Shown: in pieces, positions 43,139 through 51,630 of the stretch
How the letters are laid out: each line of letters begins with the position of its first letter
Numbering within the stretch: position 1 is the first letter of the stretch
Assembly (NCBI RefSeq): GCF_002160515.1
Contig: NZ_NFKS01000006.1
Coordinates: forward strand, 61,011-125,010
DNA length: 64,000 nucleotides
Source: Anaeromassilibacillus sp. An172
GTDB lineage: Bacteria; Bacillota; Clostridia; Oscillospirales; Acutalibacteraceae
Direction of reading: 5' to 3'
Position numbers and translations under genes: made by a program
The notes under the pieces: generated by a model
Told to the model about the DNA's origin: nothing
Database searches by the model: none
Seen by the model: the letters and a program-made list of their open reading frames with translations, nothing else

Positions 43139-44113
43139 ATGAACGGAAAATTTTCAGAACTGTTAAGCCTTGGATTTTTGATATCTCAGGAGATGGTCAA
43201 AAACCACGGCGAGGATAACTATTATTGTAAATACAGCGAGGACTCGGCGGTAATCTGCGTCCTTGACGGCTGCGGAGGACTTGGCTCGAGAACCTATGAG
43301 GGCTGCGGCGGTCAAACCGGAGCGTATCTCGCCTCAAGAACAGTCAGCGGAGCTATACACGACTGGTACCAGGACATGGGCAGAACAAAATGGAAAGACG
43401 AACGTGAATTTATGGAGTCGCTGATTACATATATTCAGAAAGCCTATTCAGTGGTTGGAGATTACGCTAAGAGCAGCATAAAAATCTCCGGTTCCATGGT
43501 AAGGGATTTGCCCACCACAATAGCTTTGGCGTATGCCTGGATGAAGGATAATGAGCTTGTGTTGCATGTGGTTTGGGCGGGAGATTCAAGAATATATCTC
43601 ATGGACGAGGACGGAATGTGCCAGCTTACAAGGGACGATGTAAAAAGTCAGGACGCCTTGTCAAACCTTTACGACGACGGAGCTTTGACAAATGTTTTGT
43701 CCTCAGACGGAAACTACAAGCTTCACCATAAGGTTATATCAATTAAAAAGCCATGTGTGATAATAGGCGCTACAGACGGATGCTTTGGTTATCTTCCGTC
43801 GCCTATGAACTTTGAATACGAGGTTTTAAGAAATCTCACAGACGCAAAAAATATCTACGGTTTCAGAGACGGATTAAAATCCTTTTTCAAAGAGGTTGCA
43901 GGGGATGACTTTACCTTTGCCTGCATGGGTTTTGGCTATGAAAAATTCAGCGAGCTAAAGGGAAGCTTTGAAAAACGCAGAAACTTTGTGGAAAAAGAAT
44001 ATATCAGCAAAATTGAGTCAGACCCTGACAATGATGAGCTTATTGAAAAGCTTTGGCAGGAGTACAGAAAGCTTTACGAGCGTTATTTGTCAAAGAATAC
44101 CGAGGGGCGGTAA
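43139..44113 (+). CDS. PP2C-type protein phosphatase
   Basis: A 324-residue metal-dependent Ser/Thr phosphatase. The motifs are all in place: GEDNYY (about residue 24), VLDGCGG (about 42), GDSRIYLM (about 147), GATDG (about 212) and DDFTFACMG (about 256). The last 50 residues form a charged helical tail (WQEYRKLYERYL). It is expected to reverse the action of one or both kinases encoded in the same operon. It is five bases from the second kinase gene. Confidence 0.9.
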   Translation: MNGKFSELLSLGFLISQEMVKNHGEDNYYCKYSEDSAVICVLDGCGGLGSRTYEGCGGQTGAYLASRTVSGAIHDWYQDMGRTKWKDEREFMESLITYIQKAYSVVGDYAKSSIKISGSMVRDLPTTIALAYAWMKDNELVLHVVWAGDSRIYLMDEDGMCQLTRDDVKSQDALSNLYDDGALTNVLSSDGNYKLHHKVISIKKPCVIIGATDGCFGYLPSPMNFEYEVLRNLTDAKNIYGFRDGLKSFFKEVAGDDFTFACMGFGYEKFSELKGSFEKRRNFVEKEYISKIESDPDNDELIEKLWQEYRKLYERYLSKNTEGR

Positions 44114-44118
44114 TATAG

Positions 44119-45078
44119 ATGAACACTTTAAATGAATATAAGCTTTTAACGCCTTTGCAGAATAAAAACGCAGGCTTTTCCAGATGGGCATATGCCGCCC
44201 GTTTCGGCGAGGAATATTTTATAAAGGAATTTATGAACCCGGTTTATCCCGATGAGGAGAGCTTGTCGGAGACTTTGAGAAACAGCAAAATTAAAAGCTG
44301 TGAGTATTTTGAAGCGAAAAAACTCAATCTCTACAAAAGAATTAACGATGTGTCCGACGGAAACCTTGTAAGGGTGTTTGAATTTTTCCGCTGTGATTCC
44401 CACTACTATATAGCTATGCCGAAAATCCAAAGCGAAAAAATTACCTTTGCAGAAATCGCAAAGCTTCCTTTGGAGGACAGAGTTCTTTTGTGCAGAACAG
44501 CGGCGAGAAGTATTTTTGCCATGCACTCTGCAAAGATTGTCCATTCCGATATAAAGGATACAAATGTTTTGATTCACAGGACAAAAAAGGGAAAGCTTGT
44601 GGCGAAGATTGTTGACTACGATTGCAGCTTTTTTGAATATGACCCTCCTAAAAATGAAAACGATTTGGGAGGCGACCAGATTTATCTTTCGCCGGAAGCC
44701 TGTCTGTTTTTCTGCGGCGATGAAACAAAGCTCACCTGCAAAATGGATATATTTTCTCTGGGACTGCTTTTTCATCAGTATCTTACCGGTGAACTGCCTG
44801 CTTTTAACCATGATGAGTACGACTATGCCCATGAGGCGGTTCTCGAGGGTGAAAAGCTGAAAATCAGAAAGGATATTCCCGACAGACTTAGAAACATGCT
44901 TCAGTATATGCTGAAAGTAAATCCCGATGAACGAATTGATATACAGAGCGTGTTTAACATTTTGGGAACATATCTGCCAAACAGTGATTTTTCCCCGTTT
45001 ACTCCGCCTGTGAACAACAATCCCGTGGGACAGAAAAAAGCGCCGGAAAGCTTTTTCCACCAGGCGGGAAATCTTTAA
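44119..45078 (+). CDS. Divergent protein kinase-like protein
   Basis: A 319-residue kinase-fold protein with unusual motifs. The glycine-rich loop is lost (NAGFSRWAYA), the ATP lysine is kept in EYFIKEF, HRD is replaced by HSD (about 141-143) in HSDIKDTNVLI, and DFG is replaced by DYD (about 165-167). DIFSLGLLFHQYLTG is normal. It may be weakly active, or a pseudokinase that binds and regulates its partners. It is the last gene of the operon and is unlike the first kinase in sequence, so this is not a tandem copy. Confidence 0.88.
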   Translation: MNTLNEYKLLTPLQNKNAGFSRWAYAARFGEEYFIKEFMNPVYPDEESLSETLRNSKIKSCEYFEAKKLNLYKRINDVSDGNLVRVFEFFRCDSHYYIAMPKIQSEKITFAEIAKLPLEDRVLLCRTAARSIFAMHSAKIVHSDIKDTNVLIHRTKKGKLVAKIVDYDCSFFEYDPPKNENDLGGDQIYLSPEACLFFCGDETKLTCKMDIFSLGLLFHQYLTGELPAFNHDEYDYAHEAVLEGEKLKIRKDIPDRLRNMLQYMLKVNPDERIDIQSVFNILGTYLPNSDFSPFTPPVNNNPVGQKKAPESFFHQAGNL

Positions 45079-45104
45079 TAATAAATTTGAATATTACATA
45101 TTAT

Positions 45105-45132
45105 TGCCACAGCTTGACCCCTGTGGCATTTT
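45105..45132 (+). terminator. Terminator of the kinase-phosphatase operon
   Basis: Stem TGCCACAG (45105-45112) with CTGTGGCA (45121-45128), followed by TTTT. It overlaps the promoter of the next operon. Confidence 0.6.
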
Positions 45133-45142
45133 ATGTTATTAT
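45114..45142 (+). promoter_or_regulatory. Promoter of the cobalamin-riboswitch operon
   Basis: TTGACC (45114-45119), exactly 17 bases and TATTAT (45137-45142). Transcription would start about 15 bases ahead of the riboswitch P1 stem. Confidence 0.65.
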
Positions 45143-45151
45143 CTCTATGAC

Positions 45152-45325
45152 AGAAGCAATGGAATTTTGTGGATGTACCACAGGAAGCCGGGTGAGAGTC
45201 CCGCACAGGAACGCTGCTGTATTTGCGGAGTTTTTCTTTATGATTAGGTTCGGTCACTGAAAATTTTATTTTTGGGAAGGCAAAGAAAAACGATGATGCA
45301 TAAGTCAGAATACATTCCATGCTTT
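45152..45325 (+). ncRNA. Cobalamin (B12) riboswitch
   Basis: The conserved core reads GAAGCCGGGTGAGAGTC (45184-45200) then CCGCAC and ACGCTGCTGT (45211-45220), the B12-box region of the cobalamin aptamer. GGTTCGGTCACTG (45247-45259), GGGAAGGC and AAGTCAGAATAC (45302-45313) follow in the expected order. The closing stem pairs ATGGAAT (45159-45165) with ATTCCAT (45314-45320). Two terminators lie between it and the first gene, so cobalamin binding should reduce expression of the whole operon. Confidence 0.92.
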
Positions 45326-45366
45326 ATGAACAAAACTCTTCGTGCTCAGGGGTGTGTTTGCATAAC

Positions 45367-45393
45367 AGACGGAATTTTATGTCCGTCTTTTTG
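45367..45393 (+). terminator. First terminator of the B12 riboswitch expression platform
   Basis: Stem AGACGGA (45367-45373) with TCCGTCT (45382-45388) and five T. Confidence 0.75.
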
Positions 45394-45419
45394 CAGTGTC
45401 AATGCATATCGTATTCCCG

Positions 45420-45443
45420 ACGCCGAGTATCGGCGTTTTTTTG
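45420..45443 (+). terminator. Second terminator, just ahead of the first structural gene
   Basis: Stem ACGCCGA (45420-45426) with TCGGCGT (45430-45436), a three-base loop and a run of seven T, 37 bases before the start codon. It has the best terminator form of the leader. Confidence 0.8.
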
Positions 45444-45479
45444 TTCTCTGTTAAAAATTTAGAAAAGGAGTAAGAGAAA

Positions 45480-47525
45480 ATGAAGAAAGTTTTTGCCGCT
45501 TTTCTTGCGGTGATGCTCTTGGCTCAGACACTGTTTATAAGCGTGTCCGCCGAAGAGAACAATGCTGACGTTACGGTTGATAAAGCTATTTCCGAAACAG
45601 TTCAGTATATTATGAACAACTCAAAAAGCGACTGGGAGGTTTTGGCTCTTCTCAGAAGTAATCAGACTATTGAGGACACTGCATTTGCAGAAGAATACTA
45701 CACAGGTATTCAGAATAAGCTGAAAGAAACAGACTCACCTATTCTCAGCGGAAGTGAAACCCAGCTTACAGACAACTCAAAGGCAATTCTTACACTCAGC
45801 GCAATGGGAATAAACTGCACAGATATTTCCGGCTACAATATTGTTGAACCTCTTTCAAATATCGAAAATATAAAGATTCAGGGTATCAACAGCGCAGTTT
45901 ATGCTCTTATGGCTTTGGATGCGGGCGGATATACAACCTCCGACAGCGAAACAAGAACAAAGCTTATTGAATATATCCTTTCAGACCAGATGGAAAACGG
46001 CGCATGGGCATTTTCAAAAATCTGGAGCCCAAACGGCGACGTGGATATTACCGCAATGGCTGTTCAGTCACTTGCCCCTTATGTGTCAGTAAATGACAGC
46101 GTAAAGACAGCGGTTGAAAAGGCTGTAAACTACCTTTCACAGCAGCAGCTTGAAAACGGAGGATATACCTCTTACGGCAACGAGAACTGCGAAACAGTAG
46201 CTCAGGTTATAATCGCTCTCACAGCTTTGGGAAAAGACCCTGCTTCTGAGGAGGCTTTTGTAAAAGTAAACGGCGGTCTTGTTGACAACATGCTTTCATT
46301 CTATAAGGATGGAGGCGGATTTTCCCACACAAAGGACGGAGCCGTAAACGGTATGGCTACAGTACAGGCTATGCTTGCACTTGACTCATTAAAGCTTTAC
46401 GAAAACGGCAGAACCCTCTATGATATGGTTCCTGAAATGTTTACAGTAACCGCAGTTACCACAACAGGTTACCTTCTCAAGGATACAACTCTTGAGTACG
46501 GCTCAGAGTGGATTGTTTTTGCATTGGCAAGACTTGACCGGCAGATTGCACAGTCAGGAGTTTTTGACAGCTATGTAGAGAGCGTAAAGGCTGAAATTGC
46601 AAAGACAGGCCCTGTTCTCGACACTGACAGCGGATATCTCACAGATAATGCGAGAACAATAATCGCCCTTACATCCTTGGGTATCGACTGCACAAATATT
46701 GACGGCGTGAATATTGTAGAGCCTCTTTCAAATATGGATATAATCAAGGAACAGGGCGTTAACAGCGCAATTTATTCCTTGCTGGCTCTCAACACAGCCA
46801 ACTATACAACCTCAGACGAAGACCTTAATAACAAGCTTGTAAATTATATTCTTGACGAAAGACTTGAAAACGGAACATGGGCATATTCCGTTATTTGGTC
46901 ACCTAACGGAGATATCGACCTTACAGCTATGGCTGTGCAGGCTTTGGCTCCGTATTATAACAGAAACCTGGAAGTTAAAGCTGCTGTTGACACAGCTATG
47001 AAGTTCCTCAAGGAACAGCAAAGCGAGTTTGGATATTATGTTTCTTTCGGAAACACCAGCAGCTCCAGTACAGCTCAGGTTATCTGCGCTTTGCAGGAAA
47101 TGGGAAGAGACAGCTTCACCGACAGCGAGTTTACAGTAAATAACGTATCTTTGGTTGAAGCTCTTTTGGCTTTCTCTTCCAATGAAGGCGGATTCTCAAA
47201 TATTTTGGGAAAAGACCCTGATAAGTTCTCAACAACCCAGGCAATGTATGCTATAACAAGCGTTGCAAGAACACTTACAGGAAAAACATCACTTTACGAT
47301 ATGACAGATGTTTTGGATAAGAGCCAGAGCACAGCTATCGGAGATGTTGACGGAAACGGCGTAACAGATATTCAGGACGTTACTATGGTACAGAAATATC
47401 TTGCAAATCTTGAAGAGCTTTCAGAAGACGCACTGAAAACCGCAGATGTTGACGGAAACAGCGTTGTAGATATAAAGGACGTAACTGCAATTCAGAAATA
47501 TATCGCAGGAAATAAAGCTGCTTAA
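45480..47525 (+). CDS. Secreted intrinsic-factor-like alpha/alpha-toroid protein with dockerin
   Basis: A 681-residue exported protein: signal peptide (residues 1 to about 24, MKKVFAAFLAVMLLAQTLF), then two homologous halves of about 290 residues each. LTDN-initiated helices (near 94 and 388), NIVEPLSN, and WAFSKIWSPNGDVDITAMAV / WAYSVIWSPNGDIDLTAMAV (near 173 and 465) recur in both. This is the prenyltransferase/squalene-cyclase alpha/alpha-barrel fold, also used by the cobalamin-binding N-domain of intrinsic factor and transcobalamin. Residues about 619-681 form a type I dockerin with two calcium loops (GDVDGNGVTDIQDV, ADVDGNSVVDIKDV). First gene after the B12 riboswitch. Confidence 0.82.
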   Translation: MKKVFAAFLAVMLLAQTLFISVSAEENNADVTVDKAISETVQYIMNNSKSDWEVLALLRSNQTIEDTAFAEEYYTGIQNKLKETDSPILSGSETQLTDNSKAILTLSAMGINCTDISGYNIVEPLSNIENIKIQGINSAVYALMALDAGGYTTSDSETRTKLIEYILSDQMENGAWAFSKIWSPNGDVDITAMAVQSLAPYVSVNDSVKTAVEKAVNYLSQQQLENGGYTSYGNENCETVAQVIIALTALGKDPASEEAFVKVNGGLVDNMLSFYKDGGGFSHTKDGAVNGMATVQAMLALDSLKLYENGRTLYDMVPEMFTVTAVTTTGYLLKDTTLEYGSEWIVFALARLDRQIAQSGVFDSYVESVKAEIAKTGPVLDTDSGYLTDNARTIIALTSLGIDCTNIDGVNIVEPLSNMDIIKEQGVNSAIYSLLALNTANYTTSDEDLNNKLVNYILDERLENGTWAYSVIWSPNGDIDLTAMAVQALAPYYNRNLEVKAAVDTAMKFLKEQQSEFGYYVSFGNTSSSSTAQVICALQEMGRDSFTDSEFTVNNVSLVEALLAFSSNEGGFSNILGKDPDKFSTTQAMYAITSVARTLTGKTSLYDMTDVLDKSQSTAIGDVDGNGVTDIQDVTMVQKYLANLEELSEDALKTADVDGNSVVDIKDVTAIQKYIAGNKAA

Positions 47526-47537
47526 ACAGAAAGATAG

Positions 47538-48326
47538 ATGATGAGGATGAGCAAAAAGAGATTATCAGCCCTTTTAATGGCGCTGACCCTCGCCGTTGTT
47601 ATGATTTTTTCGGGATGTACTTCCGATGACAACAGCGCCACAACAGAAACTGTAAAATCAACAGCGACGACGGAAAAAACAACTGCTGAGGGAACGACGG
47701 ATAAAACCGACGAAACAGAAAACCTGACATCTTCCACAGACGCTCAGGAGGAAACTGACGCCCAAAGCACTCAGAATGTCAAAGCCACGGAAAAGCAGGA
47801 AAACTCCAATAGCGGAAATTCCGACAAAACTCCCGTGGCTACGGCTCCTGAGTCAACAACTCAGCAGGCAACAGAACCTGCAACAGCAAAGCCCACCGAA
47901 GCTCCCACAGAGCCCCAGGCAAAAACCTGTACAATAAACATCAACTGTTCAACTATCCTCAACAATATGGATAAGCTGAAAGAGGAGAAAAAAGGTATTG
48001 TTCCCGCAAACGGAGTTATACTTTCCGGATGTGAAATAGAGGTGCAGGAGGGTGACTCGGTTTACGATGTTTTGGTGAGAGCCTGCCAGCAAAATAAAAT
48101 TCATATGGACGCCGACTACACACCGGCATACGGTTCTGCTTATATAAAGGGAATTGCAAACCTTTATGAAAGAGACTGCGGAAGCCTTTCCGGCTGGACA
48201 TACAGGGTAAACGGAGTTTTCCCAAGTGTGGGATGCAGTTCTTACGATGCAAATGAAGGCGATGTTATAGAGTTTCTCTACACCTGCGATTTAGGGGCAG
48301 ACGTGGGAAACGGATTTAACGGCTGA
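47538..48326 (+). CDS. DUF4430 (transcobalamin-like C-domain) lipoprotein
   Basis: A 262-residue lipoprotein. The lipobox is IFSGC (near residue 27). A Thr/Glu-rich flexible linker of about 100 residues lifts the C-terminal domain from the membrane. Residues about 130-260 are DUF4430, the fold related to the beta-domain of transcobalamin and intrinsic factor, with GDSVYDVL, SGWTYRVNGVFPSVGC and EGDVIEFLYTCDLGAD. It follows the toroid protein by 12 bases. Alpha- and beta-domains, one chain in animals, are thus two proteins here. The start codon is one of three closely spaced ATGs; its binding site is weak. Confidence 0.87.
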   Translation: MMRMSKKRLSALLMALTLAVVMIFSGCTSDDNSATTETVKSTATTEKTTAEGTTDKTDETENLTSSTDAQEETDAQSTQNVKATEKQENSNSGNSDKTPVATAPESTTQQATEPATAKPTEAPTEPQAKTCTININCSTILNNMDKLKEEKKGIVPANGVILSGCEIEVQEGDSVYDVLVRACQQNKIHMDADYTPAYGSAYIKGIANLYERDCGSLSGWTYRVNGVFPSVGCSSYDANEGDVIEFLYTCDLGADVGNGFNG

Positions 48327-48362
48327 TAAAAATTAAATTCTAATTAAAAAGGGGTGACACGT

Positions 48363-49235
48363 ATGTACAATGAATTTGCAAAGTGCCACCCCTTTGTCAA
48401 TTTTTTGTATTTTTTATTTGTGATTTCCGTCACTGTGTTTTTTAACCACCCTGTTATAATGGTGATTTCCCTTGTAAGCTCTTTGACCTACAGCGCACTT
48501 ATAGTGGGCAGAAAATTTTTAAAATATCTTTTCTTTTTTATTATTCCCATGTGTCTTTTGTGCGGAGCATTAAACCCTGTGTTTAATCACCAGGGAATGA
48601 CAATTCTTATGTATTTTCAAGACAGAAATCCCCTGACTTTGGAGTCAATAGTTTACGGAGCCGTTTCGGCTGTGCTTCTGGCAAGCGTTATGATGTGGTT
48701 TGTCTGCTTTAACGGAGTTATGGATTCTGATAAAATTATTTATCTTTTCGGCAGGGTTGTCCCCTCATTGGCAACCATTATAACAATGGTTATGAGGCTT
48801 GTTCCCATGTACGCTTCCCATTTTAAAGATGTATATAAGGTAAGGGCGTCCACAATGGGAAATATGGATATTGTAAAAAAACTCAGGGCTGGACTGGCTT
48901 CCGTGTCCTCCACAACCACATGGGCTTTGGAAAATGCTGTGTATACGGCGGACTCCATGACCTCAAGGGGTTACGGAACCGGAAAAAGGAACTTTTATTC
49001 CGACTTTATGTTTACAAAACGTGACGCAGGACTTTTGATTTTCCTGATTGGAGCGGGAGCGGTGTTTTTCGTTTCCGCTTTGTCAGGTGGAGGATATGCA
49101 ATGTATTTTCCTTATATAAAGCTTGGTGAAAATCTTTGGCTTAACCTGACGGCTTATGTATCCTTTGGCATAGTGTCATTTATGCCGGTTTGTTTTAATT
49201 TGTGGGAGGATTTAAAATGGCGGTTCTTGAAGTAA
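48363..49235 (+). CDS. ECF transporter transmembrane component EcfT
   Basis: A 290-residue membrane protein with five or six hydrophobic segments. The two coupling-helix motifs of EcfT are visible as VRASTMGN (near residue 160) and SRGYGTGKR (near 204), which contact the ATPases. The ATG at 48363 follows GGGGTG. Its end overlaps the ATPase gene by 19 bases. Being encoded with its own ATPase and S component makes this a group I, dedicated transporter. Confidence 0.9.
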   Translation: MYNEFAKCHPFVNFLYFLFVISVTVFFNHPVIMVISLVSSLTYSALIVGRKFLKYLFFFIIPMCLLCGALNPVFNHQGMTILMYFQDRNPLTLESIVYGAVSAVLLASVMMWFVCFNGVMDSDKIIYLFGRVVPSLATIITMVMRLVPMYASHFKDVYKVRASTMGNMDIVKKLRAGLASVSSTTTWALENAVYTADSMTSRGYGTGKRNFYSDFMFTKRDAGLLIFLIGAGAVFFVSALSGGGYAMYFPYIKLGENLWLNLTAYVSFGIVSFMPVCFNLWEDLKWRFLK

Positions 49236-50878
49236 AAAATCTGAATTTTACATACCCTGACTGTGTAAAGCCTGCTTTGAAAAATATAAATTTCAAGGTT
49301 GAAGAGGGAGAAACAGTTCTTGTGTGCGGTCTTTCCGGCTGCGGAAAAAGCACTTTGCTGAGATGTCTTAAACCCTCCATTATGCCTTTTTATAAGGAGT
49401 TTTCCGGAGAAATATATTTTGAAAATGAACCTGTAAAAAATCTTTCTCAAAATGAGCAGGCTCGAAATATCGGATTTGTAATGCAAAAGCCGGATAATCA
49501 GATTGTAACCCACAAGGTTTGGCACGAAATGGTTTTTACCATGGAAAATTTGGGGTATGACAAGGAGATTATGCGCCTTAAAGTCGGGGAGATGTGCAGC
49601 TACTTCGGATTAAATCATCTCTATGAAAGGGACGTAAACACCTTATCCGGAGGACAAAAACAGCTTGTAAATCTTGCCTCGGTGCTGGCAACAGACCCAA
49701 AGCTTATTATTCTGGACGAGCCTACCGCCCAGCTTGACCCGATTTCTGCCGGAGAATTTTTAAGCGTAATAAAGAGAATAAACAGGGAGCTTGGCATAAC
49801 CGTAATAATGTCTGAGCATCATCTGGAAGAGGTTGTTTCCTTTTCTGATAAGCTTCTTGTTATTGATAAGGGCAGTCAGGTGTTTTACGGCGACGTAAGG
49901 GACGGAATAAAAAAGGTGTCCCAGGAAAAGCCGGAGCTTTTTAAGTCCATGCCCGAGGGTGTAAGGCTTTACAGCAGATTTTCAGAGGAAAAAGACTATC
50001 CCTTGGATGTGTGCGAAAGCAGAAGCTTTTTAAATGTGCTTACGGAAAAAAGAGCACTTAAAACTATTGAAGCGGAAGAAACAGAGAATTTAAAGGAATC
50101 ACAGGAGGCTGTGTCCTGTTCTCAGCTTTGGTTTAAATATGACAAAAAGGAAAAAGACATACTAAAAAATCTTTCCCTTAAAGTTTTTAAAGGGGAAGTG
50201 TTTTCCTTACTTGGGGCAAACGGTTCGGGAAAAAGTACATTGCTGAAATGTTTAAGCGGAATTGAAAAGCCCTACAGAGGAAAAATAAAAATTACTACTG
50301 ATGATAAAGACAGAAAATGGGCGGCATATCTTCCCCAAGACCCAACAATGCTGTTTTTAAAAGAGACTGTGAAAGCGGAGCTTGAAGAGTCTTTGCACAG
50401 CGGAAAGCTTGGGTTTACTTCTGAGGAAAAGAAAAAAATCGCAGAGGTTATAAAGTTTTTTGAGCTTGAGGAGCTTCTCGATATGCACCCATATGATTTA
50501 AGCGGAGGAGAACAGCAAAAGGTGGGACTTGCCAAGCTTTTGCTGAAAGAACCGGAGATAATACTTTTGGACGAGCCCACAAAGGGCTTGGATTTTTCTT
50601 TTAAAGAAAAACTTTCCGATACAATAAAAAAGCTATCATTAAAAGGAAAGACAATTATAATGGTTTCCCACGATATAGACTTTGCGGCGAAATGTTCCCA
50701 CAGATGCGCAATGCTTTTCAACGGAATGATTTTATCCTGCGATACTCCAAGAGAGTTTTTCGGAAAGAACCGTTTTTACACCACCTGCGCATCCAGAATG
50801 GCAAGGGGAATAATAGAGGGCGCAGTGTTTACCGAGGATATATACAATGCCCTGGGGGTGGACGCCCATGAAAATTAA
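49217..50878 (+). CDS. Fused ECF transporter ATPase (EcfA-EcfA')
   Basis: A 553-residue protein with two complete ATP-binding domains. Domain 1 has Walker A GLSGCGKST (near 38), LSGGQKQ (near 141) and LDEPTAQLDP. Domain 2 has GANGSGKST (near 333), LSGGEQQ (near 428), LDEPTKGLDF and the H-loop MVSHD. Both look active. The fusion is common in dedicated ECF systems. The ATG at 49217 follows GGGAGG inside the end of ecfT, and the stop overlaps the S component start by 11 bases. Confidence 0.93.
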   Translation: MAVLEVKNLNFTYPDCVKPALKNINFKVEEGETVLVCGLSGCGKSTLLRCLKPSIMPFYKEFSGEIYFENEPVKNLSQNEQARNIGFVMQKPDNQIVTHKVWHEMVFTMENLGYDKEIMRLKVGEMCSYFGLNHLYERDVNTLSGGQKQLVNLASVLATDPKLIILDEPTAQLDPISAGEFLSVIKRINRELGITVIMSEHHLEEVVSFSDKLLVIDKGSQVFYGDVRDGIKKVSQEKPELFKSMPEGVRLYSRFSEEKDYPLDVCESRSFLNVLTEKRALKTIEAEETENLKESQEAVSCSQLWFKYDKKEKDILKNLSLKVFKGEVFSLLGANGSGKSTLLKCLSGIEKPYRGKIKITTDDKDRKWAAYLPQDPTMLFLKETVKAELEESLHSGKLGFTSEEKKKIAEVIKFFELEELLDMHPYDLSGGEQQKVGLAKLLLKEPEIILLDEPTKGLDFSFKEKLSDTIKKLSLKGKTIIMVSHDIDFAAKCSHRCAMLFNGMILSCDTPREFFGKNRFYTTCASRMARGIIEGAVFTEDIYNALGVDAHEN

Positions 50879-51581
50879 CAGGGTTTTAAATTCCAAAACC
50901 GTGGCGGCAGCGGCAATTTTGCTGTCAGCTTTGCTTGTAGCCGCAGGTGTGTTCCTTTTAGAGGACAGAAAGTACATGCTTATATCAATGGGAATAGTGA
51001 TACTTTCATTTATTCCCTTTGCGGCAATGTTTGAGGGGAAAAAGCCCAGAGCCAGAGAAATAACCGTAACAGCGGTGATGATTGCCATTGCAGTTGTAAG
51101 CAGGGCGGCGTTTTTTATGCTTCCTCAGTTTAAGCCCATGACTGCGGTTGTGATAATATCGGGGATTGCCTTAGGGGGAGAAACCGGATTTGTGGTTGGG
51201 GCTATGTCGGCTTTTGTTTCCAACATGCTTGTGGGTCAGGGACCTTGGACACCGTGGCAGATGTTTGCCCTTGGAATAATAGGCTTTATTTCAGGGCTGA
51301 TATTTACAGAGCAAAACTTTCAAAAGAAAAAGCTTATAGTGGGCATTTACGGATTTTTAGCGGCATTTTTGATTTACGGGTTTATTGTGGACACATCCAC
51401 TATTGTGATGACTGTATACCAGCTGAATTTCCAGGCGGTTTTGGCGGTTTATCTGGCGGGAGTTCCATTTAACTTAATACATGGAGCGGCCACATTTATC
51501 TTTTTAATGTTAATTGGCAATTCTATGATAAGGAAACTTTCCAGAATAAAGAAAAAATTCGGAATATTACATGGAAAATAG
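50868..51581 (+). CDS. ECF transporter S component, CbrT-like (cobalamin)
   Basis: A 237-residue membrane protein with six or seven hydrophobic segments. The segment FKPMTAVVIISGIALGGETGFVVGAMSAF followed by GQGPWTPWQMFALG is the signature I associate with the CbrT family of S components, which take up cobalamin or its precursors. It is the last gene of the B12-riboswitch operon, which supports a cobamide substrate. I start at the ATG at 50868; an in-frame ATG 21 bases upstream is possible. Confidence 0.85.
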   Translation: MKINRVLNSKTVAAAAILLSALLVAAGVFLLEDRKYMLISMGIVILSFIPFAAMFEGKKPRAREITVTAVMIAIAVVSRAAFFMLPQFKPMTAVVIISGIALGGETGFVVGAMSAFVSNMLVGQGPWTPWQMFALGIIGFISGLIFTEQNFQKKKLIVGIYGFLAAFLIYGFIVDTSTIVMTVYQLNFQAVLAVYLAGVPFNLIHGAATFIFLMLIGNSMIRKLSRIKKKFGILHGK

Positions 51582-51630
51582 CAATATATTAAATATTGTC
51601 TAACTTAACGGATTTTAATATGTTTTATAC

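Noticed and set aside
44146..45060. Long minus-strand frame opposite the second kinase gene
   Set aside because: It mirrors the codon pattern of the real gene; no ribosome binding site, and no domain is visible in the translation.
45272..45454. Short frame of 60 codons inside the B12 leader
   Set aside because: It lies across the riboswitch and terminators, lacks a ribosome binding site and encodes no recognisable product.
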